Part shown: piece after piece, positions 1 to 10,640 of the stretch | How positions within the stretch are numbered: position 1 is the first letter of the stretch | How the letters are laid out: each line of letters opens with the position of its first letter | Assembly: GCA_963675555.1 (NCBI GenBank) | Contig: OY776673.1 | Location: 195,913,165-195,977,164 of the forward strand | Reading direction: 5' to 3' | Length of the DNA: 64,000 bases | DNA from: Leptura quadrifasciata | Lineage: Eukaryota > Arthropoda > Insecta > Coleoptera > Cerambycidae | Program-made: the position numbers and the translations under genes | The notes under the pieces: generated by a model | Told to the model about the DNA's origin: nothing | Database searches by the model: none | What the model saw: only the letters and a program-made list of their open reading frames with translations

Positions 1-1342
1 AAAAAAGATAAGTAATTTGTTTATACGCATTTTGAGGAAAGTTAATCTATAAATATCAGCAATTGAGTTATACATTATTATTGTACAACTCAAAACGAAA
101 ATTTTTTGACTTGCTGAATGTATTTTGATTGATTTTTCGCCGAGTAATATTAATTTGTAGTTGAAGCGCTTTCGCGCGCAATGCGCACACTGAGTAGTAT
201 TCCTGGCTTTACTTAATAAATAATTTTTGAAATATTTACATTAATAAATAATTTGTAAATAATAATAAACAAATACATAATTTTTTCTAAAGTGTAATAA
301 TGAAAAAAAAGTTAATTCATTCTCTCATACTATGACTTTCTAGACGAGGTAATTGTTTATTATTATTATAAATTTTTGAAATATAATACATCACTTGCAT
401 CAATACTTGCTAGTAAAGATTGCGTGAATTTTTCAATATCGCCCTATCAATATTCAGCATGTTTGAATACATCAAAACATTTTTTAGATGTGATAATAAT
501 TACACTTCACTATTTAGTTCTTTACTCTTCACTATTTAGTTCTTTCAGATGAAACAATTCACATTGATTTGAGAAAAGGAGAGGAATATTTAGTGGAAGT
601 TATGAAAAAAAATGCAGGCTGTAAAACATTTGATGAATTAAGATTTAAAATATATTCCCATTCCAGTAAACACCTCATCGAGCAGTTACCACCGACAATT
701 ACATATTTTAAGATGTTTATATATAACTTCTGTACAGACTAACATTTTATCGGTTAATATTAGTCTTGTAAATCCAGAAAAAATTGGATGGATCAAGGAA
801 CAAGATTTACTTTTGCCCCAAAAAATGCATGATTTGTTGCCCCCGATGAGTGAACTTGTACCAAATTGTACATGTAAGATGTGCACAACTAAATGGTGTC
901 GCTGTAAAAAAGCTAATTTATTCTGCTACATGTTTTGCACATGAAAAAAGACAATACATGCAAAAACAATCAATAAACAGTTAGTATTAGTAGAAAATGA
1001 ATTAACTTTTTTTTCATTAAGTATTACACTTTGGAAAAAATTATGTATTTGTTTATTATTATTTACAAATTATTTATTAATGTAAATATTTCAAAAATTA
1101 TTTATTAAGTAAAGCCAGGAATAAAACGGTAGTCGCTACATGTAACGCGTACTCAGTGCGCGCATTGCGCGCGAAAGCGCTTCAACTACAAATTAATATT
1201 ACTCGGCGAAAAATCAATCAAAACACATTCAGCAAGTCAAAAAACGTTCGTTTTGAGATGTACAACAATAATGTATAACTCAATTGCTGATATTTATAGA
1301 TTAACTTTCCTCAAAATGCGTATAAACAAATTACTTATCTCT
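1..1342. mobile_element. Long-TIR DNA element (foldback-like), left end cut by window
   Basis: The first ~319 bases reappear in inverted orientation at about 996-1342, for example gataagtaatttgtttatac at the left and its complement at the right. The arms are nearly colinear. The right arm carries about 25 extra bases near 1127-1150 (around cggtagtcgctacatgtaac) that the left arm lacks. The arms share an internal GC-rich block (gaagcgctttcgcgcgcaat). Between them lies a broken coding remnant on the + strand. This is the structure of a DNA transposon or foldback element with ~330-bp terminal inverted repeats. The left arm runs to the window edge, so its true outer end and any target-site duplication are not visible. 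No transposase is recognisable inside, so it is probably non-autonomous. Confidence 0.85.
548..944 (+). pseudogene. Decayed C-terminal part of an uncharacterised Cys-rich protein family
   Basis: Two adjoining frames carry the signal. The first (548 to about 741) reads through TFDELRFKIYSHSSK and an LPPT motif. The second (729-944) ends in a Cys-rich tail, CTCKMCTTKWCRCKK followed by CYMFCT and a stop. The order 'NELR(Y/F)..., LPP, then a Cys-rich C-terminus' matches the end of an uncharacterised protein family that I recall as common in insect and other animal genomes, usually unnamed and repeat-associated. A frameshift separates the two parts and the N-terminal two thirds are absent, so it is not functional here. 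The remnant is the only coding content inside the long inverted repeats. A N-terminal/middle piece of the same family lies at 25987-26860. Family membership is from memory of motif order, not a search. Confidence 0.6.
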
Positions 1343-3138
1343 TTTCCTCAAAAATTTCAGGCTTTCATCACTTGTAAAATTTTTCAAGAGCATGGTGGGA
1401 TATTGCACTACAAATGATTTTGAAGCTTGAAGCTTTAGCTTTAAAATGAGACCTGGTAGAACTTTCTATGTCGAATAAGAGCCGAGTTATGAGTGAAATA
1501 GTGCGTAATTATGCAATTTGTTAATAATAAATGTGCAATATCTCCGGTTCTAATCGGCCGATTTTAATTTTTCAAAAAGAGTTTTCTTTGTTTTTGTATC
1601 AGAAATCATAAAAAAATTGAAAACTCTCCCTTCCATTGTTAACTTTGAAGTTATAGCCTTATAAACAATTAATATGTTAATAACAATTTTTCTTGCATGA
1701 TTCCGTAAAATTGAGTTGCATATTTGGATTCAGCATAAAAAAATACGTCGAAAACACTCGCCGCGACCTCAAAGGGCCATGGGAAGGTTGATGGCCCCCG
1801 TACTATTATGTCGCACACTTTTACACTATCGGGTCATTCAAGCGTTCTTAGTGCAGAATTTTATCCTATGGTTGCTGATTATTTACTTCAAGGGTTCAAG
1901 CTATTATGAGCTTGCTAGCTTGTTTTTTATGATAAATATCTCTTCAATGAATTTATGTACTTACTATTGTGGATCTGAAAACCGTCGTCCTGGCATTATA
2001 AGTGGGGTGGATGTAAAATGCTATAAAGCCTTGTATTATGCTGCGGGTTCTTTAACTTGGTGTTAATTAATATTTTGTCTATTTTTTTGTAGATAGCTGC
2101 AGTGTTTAAGACTACCCTGTGTTGTAACATATGCAGCAATTAACATCATCAACAAAATTCTTTACAATAAGCAAAATCTGTGCCTAAATACGAATCGTTT
2201 ATTTTAAATATTTATTTTTGTTGTGATTTATAAACTACTTTATTAAACGATTGCAAATGTAATTTATGTATTAATCAAAGATGTTTGCTTTAAGCGACTT
2301 GTAACAAGTATATATTTCTTTATTAGAAATTAGGACCGTATAATAACTGTTTATCAAAATACCACAAATGTTGAAAGTTTTAGGGCTGAATTTCGATAAC
2401 TAACAAACTTTTATTTCTTGTCTGTAATATCGTTTTTCTACCAACTTTGAAACTGATCTGAAATAGGGTTCATGTTCTTGCAAAAAAATATAAAATCATT
2501 TTAATCTTACACTCTATTTCTTATTAAATAGCAATATTTTACTACATTATATTTGGTTCAATTCTCATATTTTGATGTCTGGAATACACAGCTGACACTC
2601 ACCTTCGCTTTGTATCGTAAATTTCTTCATCTTCATGAATAACAGCTAGGCATCATTGAATAATGTACTATAATCATATGTGGGAAATGCCATCAAGTCT
2701 TGCGAATAAAGACACAGGTAACCACCACATCAATTTATATAACTACTTAGTACATGAAAACATATTTTATTTACAAATGGCATGTATTCCTTCAATTTTA
2801 TTCCCGTTTAAGGCCATATACGATGTAAAATAAACAAGACTACTCTTTCACAGAAATCGAAAGTAATGTGTATAAAACTGTTTACAGTCGTACTTGCCAC
2901 AGTAAATTTATAATAAGCGAACTCGACTTTTGATCAATATGTAAAACAGGAGTTGCAAGAATTATTGAAAATAATTTAATTCGATGAAATACTTGACTAT
3001 ATGAACATACAGGGCGCGTCGGGGGAGTGGGTGGGGGTTCTGGTGCGATAGGATTGTAGATTGTTTTACGGGGTCGTTTGCCTTCGAACAGCCTTACTTC
3101 ACTTCAACCTAAAAGATCTTTTGTGATTTACCCTACAT
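1343..3138. other. No recognisable gene
   Basis: AT-rich sequence. The part at 1343-1720 reads like the non-coding arm of another repeat. A 116-codon open frame at 1716-2066 (+) has no recognisable motif and unlikely composition for a protein, so I do not call it. Nothing else is supportable. Confidence 0.5.
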
Positions 3139-3655
3139 CTAGTTGTTGCCCAAGTTTCTAGGACTTTTTACAAAGCTTGTGATTTTTCTGGGGGCTAATT
3201 TCCCTATGTCTTCAGGCGTTAATTCCGCCTATTCTAGGAACATTAACCTAATGCGAATTAATACCTTGCATTCACAAAGTATGTGTTCCGCAGTTTCAGT
3301 TGCAGTATCGCAATATCTGCATTTGCTGTCTACCGCCTTGCCCATGTTCTTTAAATGATATCTCAAGGGGTAGTGGTCAGTTAGAAGGCCTGTAATTAAT
3401 TTTAATTCGGACTTTTTAAGTTCGAGAAGCCTTGTAGCACTTTTTGCCAAATAAGTTATAAACTTTTCCGCTTGTCTTTAGCCTGGATTATTCCTCCAGT
3501 AGGACTCTTTCTGGCCTTTTTCCCATTCTTAGATCTCCTCCGCGCTATGTGTCCCTTGGTCAGGCCACAAAACTGTTCGGGTCCAATGAATGGTGCAAGT
3601 TTCTTTCCTTGTACTCACTCAGGCCCTGGCACCCATATCAAGCTAACCTTGTTGT
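3139..3655 (-). pseudogene. Jockey-like LINE, 3' fragment with RNase H tail
   Basis: On the minus strand a frame opens with IWVPGPE, the usual start of the last RNase H motif ('WVPGHSGI'), already with an in-frame stop after it. It then shifts frame into KSELKLITGLLTDHYPLRYH, followed by CRYCDTATETAEHILCEC. That ending, with a C-x2-C-x8-H-x3-C finger, is the standard C-terminus of insect LINE ORF2 proteins that carry RNase H. The stop is at 3139-3141. Several stops and shifts and the absence of reverse transcriptase make it a dead 3' fragment of about 0.5 kb. Confidence 0.75.
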
Positions 3656-3965
3656 TGTTGGCCGGTTGCTTCGGGAATTACATTTTTAGAGATCCTGTAA
3701 TATGTAAATATAGTGTTGGATTAAGTCGCCGAATTCGTATAAATGCCGAAATTGGAGAAATAAAGATTCGTAACCGAAGCTTTACATTAAAGCAGTTGGG
3801 ACAGTTTCAGTGATACCACCTATTTTTTATTTATATTTTTGGTAAATTCTTATGAATCATTACTTCATAAACATTTTCCTTTAAAGAAAAATGGGCAGCT
3901 ACTGGAAGCAGCTGGAACCTCCCCACCGGGTGGATCTTTGAAGCCGAAAAGAGTATTAAATTGTG

Positions 3966-4110
3966 TGCCAAAACGGCACTAAACGTAATCCGATCTCAAC
4001 CAAAACCGTTCAGATCTTCTGGAGCATTAAACTCATGTAAATTTTTATCCAAATCCGTTCAGTAGTTTTGGCGCTATCGTGGTAACACACATACACACAT
4101 ACCCACATAC
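3966..4110 (+). repeat. Dispersed repeat, copy 1 of 3
   Basis: Begins gccaaaacggcactaaacg, continues with taatccgatctcaacc and aaatccgttcagtagttttg, then gcgctatcgtggtaacacac, and runs into a CA-rich microsatellite. The same blocks in the same order occur at 5703 and 6083. It is a short non-coding repeat, SINE- or MITE-like. I see no tRNA or 5S head and no clear terminal repeats. Confidence 0.7.
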
Positions 4111-5702
4111 ACACGCACAAACTATTTCATTCTGGTTCATAAAGTTGAATTTTTTGGACTATTTATGGTGCAAAGAAAAAATTGAACTTTACAGTGCTAG
4201 GCCGCTAGAGTAAAATTTTAGTGTTCTAGGATGTAAAGTTCCCTTTTATGACACGTAACTTACACATATGGATGTAACCATAGTTAGAACAATAGATTTG
4301 TACTAATTTGTTGGTTCATGACTTACTATTTGCCAACAGGACACTTTCAGTGAGCAATCTGACCAAAAAAAATTGAAATCTTTTGATTTGATTGATTCTA
4401 GCAATTAACACAAAAATAACGCTATAATATAAGATAGTGTTGGATGTCACGCAATCAATATAAATATTAGTTGCGAATTTAACTGCTAAATTCGACAAAT
4501 CAAGATTAAAATAATTTGAATATGATTGGTAGTTTAAACTTTGAAATTTCAGACTCACAAACAGAGAAATAAAACTAGAATGTCTCAAAACAAACAATAT
4601 ATTATAACAATCAAATGTGGAACAAATATCACAACAGTTTAAAATATATCCATTAAAAATAAAAGTTTGACAAAAGCAAATTTTTATAAAATCACCATCG
4701 TGTTCAACGCCTTCAAAAAGGGGGGGAGGTTAATATGTTTCATCCCTCTCGCAGAACTTTTGCGTTTTAACGTTAGTTTTAACCCTTTTTTGTAATTTTT
4801 TCATGGAATACCTAAACGTATTATAACTACTATAAAGAAATGGATAGAAATACTTGAACAAGTCGGCTGTGCTTTAACTTTAACACACATCCAGAAGTTA
4901 ATAACTGATTTGGTTTCCAATATGGTTATAATCTATTTGAAACTATTATATCTCTTTATCTATTTGATTATAATATATTCACTAATCAACTGCTTTTGAA
5001 CAAGTAATAGTACCCATAAACAAATAGCGTGGATTATAAGCGGGAGTTGCATAATTCACTACATACAACCAATCAACTTTTCGATATGGTGATATGGAAT
5101 GATCCATAATTATTATTGAGGAAAGGAAGGTGATTTGACATGTTTGATTAGTTTGACGTTTAACTATTGACATTATTTTGTAAAGAATATTTCTGTATAC
5201 TTGCAATTTAATATTAATTGTTATAATCGTAGATAAAATTCAGTTTGCTACATTATCGCTAGTAATAATATACTACTATCATATTAATAAGTTTAACATC
5301 ACTTGAACAACTAATAAAGTCTAGTTAGGTACCATAAACATTACAGATTTGTAAAATAACAAACTGAAAATTGGCAAAGTGATAATCTATAATAAAAGCA
5401 TATGATATTGCTATTGTTACACCTACCTTTCAATTTTGTGACAATCCACTTGTACACAGTCACTAAAAGTTGCAAATATGCCGAAATCTTGTATGTGACA
5501 TGACACCAACGTATCGGATAACAAACTACTAAAACATAGCGCGGGGAACAAACGACAATCGACAAAATTTGCTCATTGCAAACCGATCGCTCATGACGCT
5601 TTGTTAAATAAACATTAGTTAGCTTGCATTTCAGTAATTTTACTAGATTTTAGAGGAATATTTGTAGTGTAATTCTTCGATTTGTCTCTGTATTTATTTT
5701 AA
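4111..5702. other. No recognisable gene
   Basis: AT-rich DNA with an AC microsatellite at the left edge (about 4084-4130). Short open frames on the minus strand (4316-4597, 4982-5206, 5341-5565) show no motif and look like chance frames. Confidence 0.5.
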
Positions 5703-5805
5703 AAAACGGCACTAAACCTAATCCGATCTCAACCAAAACCTTTTCAGATCTTCTAGAACATTGATGAAACCCTGATGCAAACTTGTATCCAAATCCGTTC
5801 TCCAA
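5703..5805 (+). repeat. Dispersed repeat, copy 2 of 3 (truncated)
   Basis: Shares aaaacggcactaaacctaat, the tcagatcttct block and atccaaatccgttc with the copies at 3966 and 6083. It lacks the final 'ggcgctatcgtg' and CA tail, so its 3' part is lost or diverged. Confidence 0.65.
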
Positions 5806-6082
5806 TTCAAAATGTTTGAAATTAAATGCAACAGTAAAGTTGTATAGTTGTTGTTGAATAGGGATACACGTGACGTGACCAGTTTCACGACGTAACGGCT
5901 ACGCGCATCGATCATGTCACGCGAAATGCGATCTATGCTTCACATTTGCTTTGTTTTTAATTTTTTTCACGGAAACCAAATCGAAAGGGTGGAAGTGTGA
6001 TATATCGTTGAAATTGGAATTTTAATTGCTTTTGAATGATTTGATTGAACAATTTAAGTAATTACAAAATAAACAACTTGTT

Positions 6083-6235
6083 GCGCCAAAACGGCACTAA
6101 ACGTAATCCGATATCAACAAAAACCTTTTCAGATCTTCTGGGACACTAAAGACGCACATGCAAAATTTCATTCAAATCCGTTCAGTAATTTCGGCGCTAT
6201 CGTGCTAACACACATACATACACACGCATATATTT
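6083..6235 (+). repeat. Dispersed repeat, copy 3 of 3
   Basis: Full-length like copy 1: gccaaaacggcactaaacgt, the ttcagatcttctgg block, aaatccgttcagtaatttcg, gcgctatcgtgctaacacac and a CA-rich tail. All three copies are in the same orientation within 2.3 kb. Confidence 0.7.
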
Positions 6236-6479
6236 CAAAAACCACTTTTTTGGGTTCCTAGGATCTCAAAACGTAAAGATTTGATATTATCTCAATTTTC
6301 GTTTTTGAACCAATTTTAGTAACCTCTCACAATTTTATTGTGGTGAGGTTAAAATATGTTACTGGAGAAAAACCTATACATTGTTTTAATGAGCACTTAC
6401 ATAATATAAAAGATACGCTTCACGCTATTAAACAAGTTTATAACACAACACAAGATCCGACTGGCAAGGCAGCGTTCAC

Positions 6480-7560
6480 TTCTTTTCAAGAAGAATGCCG
6501 AAATTGTCAGCAGTAAAAAAAATTGCATTTAATACATTTATAGAAGATTCTGACGATAAGTCTAAAGATGGGTGGAGGATTATTAATGGTGAAAAAAATT
6601 AAATTCTGTAAAGAATAGCAAAAAATGTGGGATCCATTCCAATATTTCTGTAGATTTCCTTGTTACAATGGCAGACAATATTAATAAAAATTTTCCTCCA
6701 GGTAATGAAGATTCATTAAATTATTTGAAACACATTTCGCCTACCCATATTACGTTTTTTTTAATCAGTTACAATCGTTGATGTCATAGATGTGGTAAAC
6801 ATCTTATAAAACACAAGTAACTTAGATGTTTATGATTTGAACAGCAAAATTATAAAAAATGCAATAGACGTACAGTATCATTTATCCATTAACATATTGG
6901 GGGTTGTGCCTATTTTTAAAAAAGGAGATCGCGATAGTCCTGACAATTATTGCCCTATGCCAGTGTTCGATAAGACTATTGAGATTATTCTAAAAGCGTT
7001 TAACGAATTACTTCCAAAACTACTCACTCATTCAAAAATGCCAATTTCAGTTTAGGAGATCGTGCTCTACAGTAAACGCAATCATCTACTCACTTCTACC
7101 AACTCGGTGATACATGAAAAACACCACTAAACATCCATACCCTAACGAGGATTCGAACCCGGAACTCTTTGGTTGCAAGTCTAATAGTAAGCGTGGAGCC
7201 ACTGAGCCGGTTGTTTCTCATGATCTTAAATTAAAAAAACTAAGCCACTACAGTGTTAGAGGTCCATTATTAAGTCTCCATCGTCGGTAACAATGATGTT
7301 TTTTCTCAACTTTTTCAAATAGAATTGTTATATGCGTAGTTATATAAGGCTGCTACTGAAACGTAGAATTCTGTCGAACATTGGTATAAGCAATAATAAT
7401 ATGTTAAAATTGGACAAAGATAAAACAAAAACAGATTTTCTCGACAAACAACGCGATTACTAAAGACGACAACGTTAAGCTACTCGGAATTATCCTGGAT
7501 GATAACCTTAAATGGGAGGCTTATATAAAAAACAAATTTTCGAGTTATATATTCGATTAA
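6480..7560 (+). pseudogene. Decayed LINE reverse transcriptase (CR1/Jockey-like)
   Basis: Scattered frames in the right order for a LINE ORF2: an 'FIEDSDDKSKDGWRIING' stretch near 6536-6597 from the linker before the RT; VVPIFKKGDRDSPDNY with PMPVFDKTIEII near 6903-6990, the finger motif ('PIFKKGD...NYRPIS'); and VKLLGIILDDNLKWEAYI near 7473-7530, the thumb motif. The YADD core is missing. A tRNA-derived SINE head in opposite orientation sits inside (about 7100-7225). Multiple stops and deletions show an old, dead copy. Confidence 0.75.
7100..7225 (-). repeat. tRNA-derived SINE head
   Basis: Read on the minus strand this gives a pol III type-2 promoter pair: box A-like ggctcagtggctcc near 7218-7205 and box B ggttcgaatcc near 7159-7149, spaced as in a tRNA. 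The T-stem (ccggg/cctcg) is imperfect, and no acceptor stem pairs, so it is not a functional tRNA gene. It lies inside a decayed LINE and is probably a SINE insertion. Confidence 0.6.
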
Positions 7561-7847
7561 AAAAATATATTAAGATGAAAATTTCACACCTCTACTTTTT
7601 AATCAATAAGATACTTTAATTTTGACTACTTACCATGGCAATAAAAAAAAAAAATCCGGAAATTTTTTCGAGGCGCCACGATATTTAAGTGAAAATTTTT
7701 TGACAGTTGAAAAGGTAAACATATGATCTACAACCATTAAATAATGTAGATGTACCTGTGAATAATGCAAAATTTCTGAATTAACATTATTATTTATTAT
7801 TCGCTATAAAGTTTCATTAAACAGAAAACACAAATTTGTTAAATTTG

Positions 7848-8252
7848 TTAAATTATTATGCAATTATTATGCATTAACAATAATTCAAAAAACGTAGGAT
7901 GTACAAACATAGTAAGATTTAAATGTTGCTTGAATTCTAACCCATCCTCTCTTCTTAATGGTGAATAGGAAGGTGACGAATTAATTAGATGTCTGTGTTT
8001 TAAGACATATATGTAATATTTTGAAACAATTTTGTTCAAATCTCTTTTACGCAAAAGGCCATATTTACTTGACATCTGCAGCAGACTTTCTTGGATTTTC
8101 GTAAACAAACCATTCGACTTTAACGCTTCCTGATCGCAATCTTCCATTAAATTCGTTAAATATATTAATCTTGGATGACATATTTGCGCTTGACTCAATT
8201 CTTTGCAGTATTTACATAAATTGTACTTTTCAAAGCATTCCATTTTTCTCAA
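7848..8252 (-). CDS. Hypothetical ORF, function unknown
   Basis: A 134-codon open frame on the minus strand, starting with an ATG at 8252. It contains a Cys-containing N-terminus (CFEKYNLCKYCKELSQAQIC) and a mostly polar, Lys/Leu-rich middle. I do not recognise it. It lies about 340 bp downstream of the recombinase gene on the same strand and could be a second exon or second gene of that element. It could equally be a chance frame in AT-rich DNA. Confidence 0.3.
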   Translation of the reverse strand: MRKMECFEKYNLCKYCKELSQAQICHPRLIYLTNLMEDCDQEALKSNGLFTKIQESLLQMSSKYGLLRKRDLNKIVSKYYIYVLKHRHLINSSPSYSPLRREDGLEFKQHLNLTMFVHPTFFELLLMHNNCIII

Positions 8253-8594
8253 ATTGTTTAACGCAAATACTTACAAGAAATGTTTTACATAAAAATATCT
8301 TTGTTTGCTGGTTTACTATACAGTAACTTAATGTAATTTACCAATGTAAACCTCATCTGTCAAAAGCATGGCCGCCTATATCACGGCCTCCTACTGCAAC
8401 AAACCATGTTAACATTATATTTTTTAAATTAGATGTGTTATGGATTACTTTAACAAAAAATACATTTCTACCACCTTTAGTAACCTAAAATTATGAAGGG
8501 GCGATAGACTGAACTAATACCTATCTGAGTGTTAGCATTTGGTGTAACTAAAATTGGTAATTTTTTTTTATTTAACGAAATATGGTGGATATAC

Positions 8595-9911
8595 CTATAT
8601 GATTTTTTTAGAATTTATTTCATGTTGAACTAATATCTTCATTGGCAAATCTCTAATGATATCGACTAAAAAGCAAAATAATAATGAAATAAATATAATT
8701 ATTATAGGTTTTATTAATATTAAAAACACAATTATTATAAATGTTTGTGGGCTGGCTTGAATTGGTGGGTTGAATCTGGGTACTTTCTGTTTTATTTTGC
8801 ATTGTGCTCTGATCATGATTAAACTTCTAGTACTTGATGAAATTCTCCTCATGAATTCAATCATCTGATGATGATGTTCAACGCCAAATTGTAAGTAAGA
8901 TTTGATTGACTGACTATTACTGTGTCCAGTAATTTTAATCAGCTGTTGTTCACCAACTCCTTCCTTGGCCAATTTCGAAACAGCTGTTGCTATTGCAGAA
9001 TGATTAGTTATTTTTACTTTTTTAATGTCAATTCCTATATCAGAGGCTGCTGATTTAAACCATGAAGATACAATGTTCTTACCAACTGGGCTATTCTTGT
9101 ACCATCCTTTCGAATTGGGTTGACTCCAGTATGGGTTTGGTGTTAAGAATAATCTGTCGGTCTGAATAAGATTTCCCCTTTTTTCCATCAACTTCTTAAA
9201 CAAACGAACCGGACACATTTGTGGATTGTCGAAATTTGTAATCAACCATTTACTATCCGACAGTTTTTTAGAACCACCTTGTGTGGTTTTGGAGAATATT
9301 GGATTATATTCTATCCGACCTTTTGGGTTTCCGAAATTATCAGTTTCTTCTTTGAAGTATTGGATACACGCAGAATATCCTTCCCCTCCTCTCCATGCCA
9401 GCTCATGTGAAACTATGTGAAAAAATTTACGCTGCAATCCATCTGGAGTATTTTCATCCCACATTTCAATAATTTTTTTGTATTCGTCACTGGTTAAGGC
9501 TGAAGCACTCACTTTTAATGGGCCTCTCTGTAATTTTTTGCGCTTAGCATCGCGTGCAGCTCTGGCGGTCGCAAATTCCACATCAGAAAACGGATTAAAT
9601 TTTATTTTATATTTTTCGTAATAAATTTCTTGTAAATGCTTAGCAGTAGAGTTCCACATCACTTTGACCACACTTTCCTTATAATCTTCAAAATTTTTCT
9701 TTTTCATATTAAATGCGTAGTCCTCCAATACCAATACCTGTACTACACTCATACACTCATGAATATTATACAACTTTTCGTCACAAAATTCAACAAACTG
9801 TTTCCATACACTTGATTTTGGTTTTCGGGTTTTATCTGGTGTTATATTTTGAATTTCTTGTCTAATTACTTGTTGATTTTCTTTACCAAATCGCGACATT
9901 TCGCTATACAC
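8595..9911 (-). CDS. Tyrosine recombinase, Crypton/DUF3504-like, one catalytic Arg replaced
   Basis: A single 438-codon frame. The N-terminal part (about residues 30-110, containing PKSSVWKQFVEFCDEKL) resembles the SAM-like core-binding domain of Crypton recombinases. The C-terminal catalytic domain shows HELAWRGGEG (Arg174), KITNHSAIATAVSKL (His304) and KITGHSNSQSIKSYLQF (His330, Tyr339). In tyrosine recombinases the H-x-x-R box supplies the second catalytic Arg. Here the position is Ile307, encoded by ata at 8993-8991, one base from an Arg codon (aga). Cryptons move by site-specific recombination and have given rise to host proteins with a DUF3504 domain. The intact frame with a lost catalytic residue fits either an early dead copy or a domesticated non-catalytic protein. 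The last ~60 residues are hydrophobic and may be read-through into non-coding DNA. No flanking repeats were found. Confidence 0.75.
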   Translation of the reverse strand: MYSEMSRFGKENQQVIRQEIQNITPDKTRKPKSSVWKQFVEFCDEKLYNIHECMSVVQVLVLEDYAFNMKKKNFEDYKESVVKVMWNSTAKHLQEIYYEKYKIKFNPFSDVEFATARAARDAKRKKLQRGPLKVSASALTSDEYKKIIEMWDENTPDGLQRKFFHIVSHELAWRGGEGYSACIQYFKEETDNFGNPKGRIEYNPIFSKTTQGGSKKLSDSKWLITNFDNPQMCPVRLFKKLMEKRGNLIQTDRLFLTPNPYWSQPNSKGWYKNSPVGKNIVSSWFKSAASDIGIDIKKVKITNHSAIATAVSKLAKEGVGEQQLIKITGHSNSQSIKSYLQFGVEHHHQMIEFMRRISSSTRSLIMIRAQCKIKQKVPRFNPPIQASPQTFIIIVFLILIKPIIIIFISLLFCFLVDIIRDLPMKILVQHEINSKKII

Positions 9912-10194
9912 TTATTAAACTCAACATACAGACCTTTTAAACTAGTAATTATTAAGCTTTGTGACAGAACCGGTTAAATAGAAATGACAAATCAACATAT
10001 GTCAAAAACAACAATACCCTGGCCAACTTGACAAGCAGTAAAATTAATTTAAAATGTCAGGTTGGATTAATAATTTTTTTCCAAATTATGGTGTTAAGTG
10101 GTGTGAAATTTTCTACCGAATACCACGCAAGCTTAAATTATTCCTGGAAATAATTTAAATTCTTGTGATATTATAAGTGAAAACTTTGTTATCT

Positions 10195-10640
10195 GCATAT
10201 CACGCTAATTCAGTTACATATTACTTATGGAATTGTACTTTGGGGAAATTCCACACACAAGCTCACAAAATTTTCATTTTGTAAAAGAAGCCCATAAAAA
10301 TAATTGGAGGTGAAAATTGTCGGGATCGTTGTACGCCGTTGGTTTTTAAATGTGACATAATGCCAGTTCCAAGCTGATATATTTATTATTCGTAAATAGA
10401 AATCCATAAAATTATCCATAACATCTCTACACATTCAGACTGACATCACTATATTATGTCATCTTACAAAATCTCCCAGAAATTCGTTAGGCCTGGAATT
10501 ATGCAATATTATACCAGTACATATAAAAAAGTTGGATTATAACTGATCTAAAACTAAAATTAAACGCCACCGTAGGTTTTACCTTGTATTATGAAATATG
10601 CTCACGATTATCTTCTTTTTTTTAACCATTATACAGTGTT
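10195..10640 (+). pseudogene. LINE ORF2 C-terminal scrap
   Basis: The + strand reads IQLHITYGIVLWGNSTHK near 10211-10264. This is the conserved 'YGI(V/L)LWGNS' segment just after the thumb of CR1/Jockey-type reverse transcriptases. It is followed after stops and shifts by fragments (SIKLSITSLHIQTD, SPRNSLGLELCN) in the expected order of the 3' end. No complete frame remains. Confidence 0.6.

Noticed and set aside
1716..2066. A 116-codon protein gene on the plus strand.
   Set aside because: No motif, no supporting context, and the surroundings are repeat-like and AT-rich.
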